Part shown: positions 58,990-64,000 of the stretch, one piece after another
Layout of the letters: every line of letters begins with the position of its first letter
Position numbering within the stretch: the stretch's first letter is position 1
From: Nocardioides jiangxiensis
GTDB lineage: Bacteria; Actinomycetota; Actinomycetes; Propionibacteriales; Nocardioidaceae
NCBI RefSeq assembly: GCF_030580915.1
Contig: NZ_JAUQTA010000001.1
Span: 1,488,001-1,552,000, forward strand
DNA length: 64,000 nucleotides
Direction: 5' to 3'
Program-made: the position numbers and the translations under genes
Notes under the pieces: model-generated
What the model was told of the DNA's origin: nothing
What the model saw: only the letters and a program-made list of their open reading frames with translations
The model's database searches: none

Positions 58990-60681
58990 TCAGTCCTCGA
59001 GGACCAACGGCGCGATCTGGTCGAAGACGTCGCCCGGCCCCGGGTTCTCCGGTGCGGTCGAGCCGCCGAGGTGGTGCATGACGCCCCAGACCGCGTTGAG
59101 CGCCGTGGTCACCGCGCCCTCGGCCCAGCCGGCCGTCCAGGAGACGTCGTCGCCGGCGAGGAAGAGGCCGCGCGCCTCGGCGGGCAGCCGGTCCTGCATG
59201 AAGTGCGTGTAGAGCCGCTCCTGGTAGCGGTAGTGGCCCGGGAGGTTCGCCTTGAACGCACCCATGAACGCCTTCTCCGCCTCCCACGAGATCGTCACCG
59301 GCGAGGCGATCACGTGCGAGCGGATGTCGACGCCGGGGTAGATCGCCTCGAGCGACTTCAGCATCAGATCCATGCGCGCCTCGGCGTCGAGCGGCAGCAG
59401 CTTGAGCGAGTCGTCGGACCACGTGTAGCTGAGGCAGATCAGGCCGGGCTTCCCCTCGCCCTGGTCGAGGAGGTAGGTGCCACGGCTCATCCGGTCGGTG
59501 AGCGTCATGCTCATGACCTCCCGGCCGGTCGCCGGGTCGATGTCCTTCCAGAACGGGCGGTCGACGAGGACGAAGACCTTGCTCGAGCCCATGTAGTGGG
59601 TGCGCTCGATCGCGGTCCAGTGGTCGATCGGCAGCAGCCCCTCGTCCGCGCGGATGGTGTTGAGCAGCATCCAGGACTGCGCGGTGTAGACGACCACGTC
59701 GAAGGTGTCGATGCGGCCGTCGGCGTCGTGCAGCGTGAAGCGGTCCCCCGCCGTACGCCGGATCTCCGTCACCGCCGGGCGGGGTACGCCGCCCTCGTGC
59801 ACGCCCTGCACCGACGTGCCTGCCGGCCAGTGCGCCGCGCCGTCGACCGGACGCGACCAGAGCCGCTCGGGCAGCTGCTGCGAGCCGCCGACGATGCCGC
59901 GGTGGTGGTCGTCGGCCGCAGTGAGGACGACCCGCAGGATCTCGAGGATCGAGTTGGGGTAGTCGGTGTCCCAGCCGCCGGTGCCGAAGCCGACCTGGCC
60001 GAAGATCTCGCGCAGCCGGAAGCTGCGGAAGGCGTCGCTGCGGGCGAGGAAGCCGTAGAAGGTCTCGTCGTCGTAGCGGCGGACCAGCTCGTTCCAGATC
60101 TCCTTGAGCTTCGCGGTGTCGCGGGTCCGGATCGCCTCGGTGAGCGGCCCGAGCTCGGCGTGCTCCTCGAGCGCACGGGTCCACGCCTCGGCGACCTCGG
60201 TGTAGACGGGTGGGAGGTCGGCCAGCGTGCGGGCGAAGTGGGTCTCGCCCTTGAGGTCCACCACCGTGCTGGGCGTCGCCTCGGAGAGCGGGTTGGGGAA
60301 CGCCTCGGTCCGCAGCCCCATCTCGTCGAGGTAGTGGAACAGCGTCGTCGACGACGGGGGGAACCGCATCGAGCCCATCTCCGCGACGATGCCCGGATGG
60401 CCCTCGAAGGGCACCGAGCGCATGCGACCGCCGATCCGGTCGGCCTCGTAGACGACCGGCTGCAGGCCCATCCGGAGCAGCTCGCGTGCGGCGAGCATGC
60501 CGGAGAGACCGCCGCCGACGATCGCGACCCGGGTGCCGTGGGCGGCTTCCGGCACGGAGCCGATGCCCGCGGGATGTGCGACGTAGTCGTCGTAGGCGAA
60601 GGGGAAGTCGGGGCCGAACATGGTGATCGGCTTGGCCGGCTCGTCGGGGGTGGTGGCGTTGGTGGGGACGGCCGAGGTCAT
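58990..60681 (-). CDS. FAD-dependent amine oxidase/amino-acid 2-monooxygenase (tryptophan/arginine 2-monooxygenase-like)
   Basis: The protein is 563 aa from ATG 60681, with GAGAGGAGCG in front. The FAD fold is TRVAIVGGGLSGMLAARELL, the second FAD motif GGRMRSVPFEG, then EMGSMRFPPSSTTLFHYLDE, and the C-terminal LFLAGDDVSWTAGWAEGAV. The MGSMRFPPS segment and overall plan resemble bacterial tryptophan 2-monooxygenase, which turns an amino acid into the amide one carbon shorter. In this operon, with an amidase and a guanidino-type ureohydrolase, L-arginine to 4-guanidinobutyramide is the best-fitting reaction. It is the last gene of the operon. Substrate is inferred. Confidence 0.82.
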   Translation of the reverse strand: MTSAVPTNATTPDEPAKPITMFGPDFPFAYDDYVAHPAGIGSVPEAAHGTRVAIVGGGLSGMLAARELLRMGLQPVVYEADRIGGRMRSVPFEGHPGIVAEMGSMRFPPSSTTLFHYLDEMGLRTEAFPNPLSEATPSTVVDLKGETHFARTLADLPPVYTEVAEAWTRALEEHAELGPLTEAIRTRDTAKLKEIWNELVRRYDDETFYGFLARSDAFRSFRLREIFGQVGFGTGGWDTDYPNSILEILRVVLTAADDHHRGIVGGSQQLPERLWSRPVDGAAHWPAGTSVQGVHEGGVPRPAVTEIRRTAGDRFTLHDADGRIDTFDVVVYTAQSWMLLNTIRADEGLLPIDHWTAIERTHYMGSSKVFVLVDRPFWKDIDPATGREVMSMTLTDRMSRGTYLLDQGEGKPGLICLSYTWSDDSLKLLPLDAEARMDLMLKSLEAIYPGVDIRSHVIASPVTISWEAEKAFMGAFKANLPGHYRYQERLYTHFMQDRLPAEARGLFLAGDDVSWTAGWAEGAVTTALNAVWGVMHHLGGSTAPENPGPGDVFDQIAPLVLED

Positions 60682-60693
60682 CGGTCGCTCCTC

Positions 60694-61491
60694 TCAGGTG
60701 GCAGGGGCGTCGCCGGTGCGGGGCTGGACCAGGGGTCCGTAGAGCTCCGGCCGGCGGTCGCCGAGGTGGGTGTTGTCGGCGCGCGAGGACGCGAGCCGGG
60801 CCGGGTCGATCTCGGCCATCACCAGCTCGTCACCGGAGCCTGCACGGGCGAGGTCGGCACCATCGGGGCCGACCACGCAGCTCTCGCCGCAGTAGGTGAG
60901 CGAGCCTTCCGACCCACTCCTGTTCGCATAGGCGAGATGGACCTGGTTCTCGTAGGCGCGCGCGGGCACCAGGGTCCGCGCGACCACCTCGTAGGGGCGC
61001 ATGAGCGCCGTGGGCACGGCGACGAGGTCGGCGCCGGCGAGCGCGACCGCCCGGACCGACTCCGGGAACTCGACGTCGTAGCAGATCAGGATGCCGACGG
61101 TCAGGCCGTCGAGCTCGGCGAGCGCGCCGAGCGCGTCCCCCGGCGTGTACGTCGACCAGTCGACGTCGCCGTACAGGTGCGCCTTGCGGTGCTTCGCCAG
61201 CACGGAGCCGTCGCGGTCGACGAGCGCCGCGCTGTTGAAGACGCGCCTCCCCTCGCGCTCGGGGAAGCCGTAGAGGACCGCCAGCCCGGCCTCGGCCGCG
61301 ATCCCGGCGACCGCCTCGGACCACGGGCCGTCGGCCGGCTGGGCGAGGTCGGCGACGCCGGGCACGTTGTAGCCGGTGGTGAAGGCCTCGGGCACGACCA
61401 GCAGGCGTGCGCCGGCGTGGGCCGCCTCGAGCGCGCGCTCACGGAGCCGGCCGAGGTCGGCCGAGCCGGTCTGCCAGACGGCGATCTTCAT
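60694..61491 (-). CDS. Nitrilase-superfamily amidase, likely 4-guanidinobutyramide hydrolase
   Basis: The protein is 265 aa from ATG 61491. The carbon-nitrogen hydrolase triad is visible: Glu in LLVVPEAFTTGYN, Lys in LAKHRKAHLYGD, Cys in GILICYDVEFPESV. It hydrolyses an amide to an acid and ammonia. Its stop lies 12 bases before the monooxygenase start and its own start 13 bases after the ureohydrolase, so it is in the operon. The expected substrate is the amide made by the monooxygenase. Confidence 0.85.
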   Translation of the reverse strand: MKIAVWQTGSADLGRLRERALEAAHAGARLLVVPEAFTTGYNVPGVADLAQPADGPWSEAVAGIAAEAGLAVLYGFPEREGRRVFNSAALVDRDGSVLAKHRKAHLYGDVDWSTYTPGDALGALAELDGLTVGILICYDVEFPESVRAVALAGADLVAVPTALMRPYEVVARTLVPARAYENQVHLAYANRSGSEGSLTYCGESCVVGPDGADLARAGSGDELVMAEIDPARLASSRADNTHLGDRRPELYGPLVQPRTGDAPAT

Positions 61492-61504
61492 GGCTCGTCG
61501 CTCC

Positions 61505-62470
61505 TCAGCGGCCCTGGAGCGCCATGAGGGAGACGAGCTCGTACGCCACGTGGGAGGCGGCGACCGCGGTGATGTCCGCGTGGTCGTAGGCCGGGGCCAC
61601 CTCGACGACGTCGGCGCCGACGATGTTGGTGCCGGCCAGGCCGCGCAGGATCGCCAGCAGCTCGCGGCTGGTGAGGCCGCCGGCCTCCGGCGTACCGGTG
61701 CCGGGGGCGTGGGCCGGGTCGAGGCAGTCGATGTCGATGGAGATGTAGAGCGGTCGGTCGCCGATGCGCTCCCGCAGCGCCTGGACGACGGCCGGGACGC
61801 CCTGGTTCATCACGTCCATGGCCGAGGTGATGCCGAAGCCCATGCGGGCGTCGTCGGTGAGGTCGTCCCTGGAGTAGAGCGGGCCGCGGATGCCGGCGTG
61901 GGCCAGCGCCTCGGTGTCGAGCAGGTCCTCCTCGAACGCCCGTCGGAACGGCGTGCCGTGGGTGTAGTCGGCGCCGAAGTAGGTGTCCCAGGTGTCGAGG
62001 TGGGCGTCGAAGTGGAGCAGTGCGACAGGACCGTGGCGACGCTTCATCTCGCGCAGCAGCGGCAGGGCGATGGTGTGGTCGCCGCCGATCGTGACGATCT
62101 TCGAGCCGGCGTCGAGGAGGTTCGAGGCCCCCTCCTGCACGGCGTCGAGCGCCTCGGGGATGTTGTAGGGGTTGCAGGCGATGTCGCCCGCGTCGGCCAC
62201 CTGCACGGCGGCGAACGGCGAGACGTCGAGACCCGGGTGGTAGGGCCGCAGCAGGCGGCTGGCCTCGCGGATCTGGGCGGGCGCGAAGCGGGCACCGGGC
62301 CGGTAGGAGACACCGCTGTCGAACGGCACGCCCATGACCGCGATGTCGGCGCGGCCGACGTCCTCGAGGCGGGGCAGGCGGGCGAACGTCGCGATGCCGG
62401 CGAAGCGGGGCGTCTTCGAGGAGTCGACGGGGCCGACCGGGGTGCTGGTCGGGGTGGACGGCTCGGACAT
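61505..62470 (-). CDS. Ureohydrolase of the agmatinase/guanidinobutyrase group
   Basis: The protein is 321 aa from ATG 62470. The manganese-binding motifs are all present: [31 protein letters not shown], and [23 protein letters not shown]. The family removes urea from a guanidino compound (agmatine, guanidinobutyrate, guanidinopropionate). In this operon guanidinobutyrate to 4-aminobutyrate plus urea is most likely, but agmatinase cannot be excluded from sequence alone. Confidence 0.9.
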   Translation of the reverse strand: MSEPSTPTSTPVGPVDSSKTPRFAGIATFARLPRLEDVGRADIAVMGVPFDSGVSYRPGARFAPAQIREASRLLRPYHPGLDVSPFAAVQVADAGDIACNPYNIPEALDAVQEGASNLLDAGSKIVTIGGDHTIALPLLREMKRRHGPVALLHFDAHLDTWDTYFGADYTHGTPFRRAFEEDLLDTEALAHAGIRGPLYSRDDLTDDARMGFGITSAMDVMNQGVPAVVQALRERIGDRPLYISIDIDCLDPAHAPGTGTPEAGGLTSRELLAILRGLAGTNIVGADVVEVAPAYDHADITAVAASHVAYELVSLMALQGR

Positions 62471-62512
62471 GTCGGGGTCTCCGATCTGGTGGGTGGAACG
62501 AGGGGCCGCGGC

Positions 62513-63094
62513 TCAGCCGCGTGCGGGCAGGGCGGGCGAGAAGACCCAGAGGACCTGGGTCGTGCCGGTCTCGAGGGTGCTGCGGAACGTGTGCTGGGCG
62601 TGCGGCGCGAAGGTCAGGGTGTCGCCCTGCTCGAGGACGATCTCCTCGTCCTTCAGGGTGACGGCCAGGCGACCCGACACGACGAAGACGAACTCGACGT
62701 CGGCCGGCAGGCTGTACGGCTCCTCGCCGCTGCCGCCGCCCGGCTCGATCTCGCTGAGGATCGCCTGGAGCCGCTGCTCTCCGCGCGGGGTCAGGAGGAA
62801 CTCCGTCATCCCGACTCCGCCGAAGTTGATGGCCGGGTACGCCGCGCGGCGTACGACGTCGCCCGAGGGCGCGTCGAAGAGCTCGCCGACGGAGATCTGC
62901 AGCGCCTCGCAGATCCGCATGAGGGTCGCGACCGAGGCGGTCGCCTGGTCGCGCTCGATCTTGGAGAGGAAGCCCTTGGTGATGCCGGCGGTGTCTGCGA
63001 CCTCCGCGAGCGTCATGCGGCGGGCCTGGCGCACGGCCTTGAGCTGTGCGCCGAGCTGGGCGCTCTCGGGCTGCCGGGCCTCGGTTGCCGTCAT
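62513..63094 (-). CDS. XRE-family regulator with C-terminal cupin domain
   Basis: The protein is 193 aa from ATG 63094, with GAGGAGCGAGCC in front. The N-terminal HTH_3 is LGAQLKAVRQARRMTLAEVA, then AGITKGFLSKIERDQATASV; the C-terminal cupin is GEEPYSLPADVEFVFVVSGR, then VLEQGDTLTFAPHAQHTF. Such regulators sense a small ligand in the cupin and control catabolic operons. It is first in the arginine-type operon and divergent from a binding-protein gene, so it probably controls both. Confidence 0.9.
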   Translation of the reverse strand: MTATEARQPESAQLGAQLKAVRQARRMTLAEVADTAGITKGFLSKIERDQATASVATLMRICEALQISVGELFDAPSGDVVRRAAYPAINFGGVGMTEFLLTPRGEQRLQAILSEIEPGGGSGEEPYSLPADVEFVFVVSGRLAVTLKDEEIVLEQGDTLTFAPHAQHTFRSTLETGTTQVLWVFSPALPARG

Positions 63095-63193
63095 GGCTCG
63101 CTCCTCCTCGTGGATCGCGTGCATCGCGTGTCTCCGGGGTCGACGACGTGACGGGCGCCACGTCGTGGTGACAGCATGAAACACCATCACCTC

Positions 63194-63236
63194 GTCAGGA
63201 AACAAGGGTTGACAGTCGGGAAACTCCCGGTACATG
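63194..63236. promoter_or_regulatory. Promoter-like sequence with repeated GTCRGGAAAC operator candidates
   Basis: GTCAGGAAAC (63194-63203) and GTCGGGAAAC (63215-63224) are direct repeats 21 bases apart, two helical turns. They flank TTGACA (63209-63214), and TACATG follows at a 16-base spacing, a plausible -35/-10 pair for the binding-protein gene starting at 63334. A related GCATGAAAC lies just upstream. The arrangement suits binding of the XRE-cupin regulator. Confidence 0.5.
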
Positions 63237-63333
63237 CTCGGGTGACCCAGGACACACGCCCCGCTGTCCGGTCCCCGCTCTCGGCACCCGCACCGCCCCC
63301 GGCTCCATCCCCGACACCCCGAGGTGAACCCGC

Positions 63334-64000
63334 ATGAACCCGCTCCTCAGCCGCCGCCCCGTCGCCCTGCTGGCCGCCGCGGCGGCCACCTGCGCCCTCG
63401 CCACCGCGTGCGGCAGCAGCGACTCCGCCTCCCCGAAGGCCGACTCCTCCATCGCGACGCAGAAGCAGGACGCGGCCCTCAACGCCAAGCTGCCGGCCGA
63501 CATCCGCAAGGCCGGCGTCATCAAGGTCGGCACCGAGGCGCAGTACCCGCCGTTCGAGTCGCTCGCCGACGACAACAAGACGATCGTCGGCCTCGACCCC
63601 GACCTCGCCGCTGCGATCGGCCAGGTGCTCGGCGTCAAGCTCGTCTACACCAACATCGCCTTCGACGGCCTGCTCCCGGCGCTCGACGCCGGCCGCTTCG
63701 ACATGATCCAGGCCGCCGTCACCGACACCAAGGTCCGCGAGAAGCAGTACGACTTCGTCGACTACTTCATGACCGGCCAGGCCATCGTCGTGAAGAAGGG
63801 CAACCCCGACGGCATCGGCGGTGTCTCCGACCTCTGCGGTCGCGCGGTCGCCGTGCTCAAGGGCTCGACCCAGCTGAAGATGCTCGACGGCTTCAACGAC
63901 AAGGAGTGCGCGGGCAACGCCATCAAGGTGACCGCGCTCCCCACCGACAAGGACGCCCTCCTCCAGCTGCAGACCGGCCGCGCGGACGCGACGTTCACCC
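63334..64000 (+). CDS. Polar amino-acid ABC transporter substrate-binding lipoprotein, cut by window edge
   Basis: An open frame starts at ATG 63334 with GAGGTG upstream and runs off the right edge after 222 codons. The N-terminus is a lipoprotein signal peptide ending in the lipobox LATAC (Cys26). The mature part is the family 3 solute-binding fold: VIKVGTEAQYPPFESLADD, GLDPDLAAAIGQVLGVKLVY, FDGLLPALDAGRFDMIQAAV and QYDFVDYFMTGQAIVVKKGN. It delivers an amino acid to an ABC permease presumably encoded beyond the edge. Next to the arginine-type catabolic operon, arginine or a relative is the likely ligand. Confidence 0.9.
   Translation, partial: MNPLLSRRPVALLAAAAATCALATACGSSDSASPKADSSIATQKQDAALNAKLPADIRKAGVIKVGTEAQYPPFESLADDNKTIVGLDPDLAAAIGQVLGVKLVYTNIAFDGLLPALDAGRFDMIQAAVTDTKVREKQYDFVDYFMTGQAIVVKKGNPDGIGGVSDLCGRAVAVLKGSTQLKMLDGFNDKECAGNAIKVTALPTDKDALLQLQTGRADATFT

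Noticed and set aside
61376..63151. Open frame of 591 codons on the plus strand
   Set aside because: It is antisense to the ureohydrolase and regulator; no recognisable domain.
1..64000. CRISPR arrays, tRNA, rRNA genes, riboswitches
   Set aside because: No regularly spaced repeats, cloverleaf-like sequences or known riboswitch cores were seen by eye; a dedicated covariance search would be needed to exclude small ones.

Overview
This is high-GC actinobacterial DNA. The right-hand two thirds keeps the gene order found beside the chromosomal origin in Streptomyces and Mycobacterium: dnaB, a MATE gene, rplI-rpsR-ssb-rpsF, ponA, PadR-ino1, CCA transferase, a DUF6049 protein, murJ, a pseudokinase, sigM, trxB-trxA. 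Protein sequence and style suggest Nocardioides or a close relative (Propionibacteriales); this is inference from gene content, not a database match. parAB, gidB and dnaA are not in the window and would be expected beyond its right edge if the order continues.

Region 1 (1-22,962) is accessory and visibly less GC-rich than the rest. It opens with the start of a Tn7-like transposition operon running off the left edge (TnsA nuclease, then the N-terminus of a TnsB-like transposase). It continues as a defence-island-like set: a PIN-GNAT-PUA fusion with an ASCH protein; a restriction-nuclease/NACHT NLR-like protein; a DUF4268 nuclease-like protein; two overlapping tyrosine-recombinase-like genes, each with two tandem recombinase folds; a cytosine-5 methyltransferase with three PD-(D/E)xK-type proteins, an HNH-like protein and a Vsr endonuclease; a putative membrane protein paired with a PIN protein; and a CHAT (caspase-like) protease. 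No phage structural gene, CRISPR array, tRNA or rRNA was seen.

Region 2 (about 23.1-50.7 kb) is the conserved core: replication (dnaB, ssb), ribosomal proteins S6, S18 and L9, DNA repair (endonuclease IV), envelope synthesis (class A PBP, GT87 mannosyltransferase, MurJ, pseudokinase), inositol-phosphate synthase beside a PadR regulator, tRNA CCA addition, sigma factor/anti-sigma and the thioredoxin system. The dnaB upstream gap holds a cluster of DnaA-box-like 9-mers.

Region 3 (about 50.7-64 kb) is mixed metabolism: a TetR-controlled SDR/alpha-beta hydrolase fusion, a GNAT, a PLP aminotransferase next to a D-Ala-D-Ala ligase, an acyltransferase, a TRIC-type channel and a GDSL hydrolase. It ends with a tight four-gene operon (XRE-cupin regulator, ureohydrolase, nitrilase-type amidase, FAD monooxygenase) whose enzymes fit the oxygenase route of arginine breakdown, divergent from a polar amino-acid binding lipoprotein cut by the right edge.
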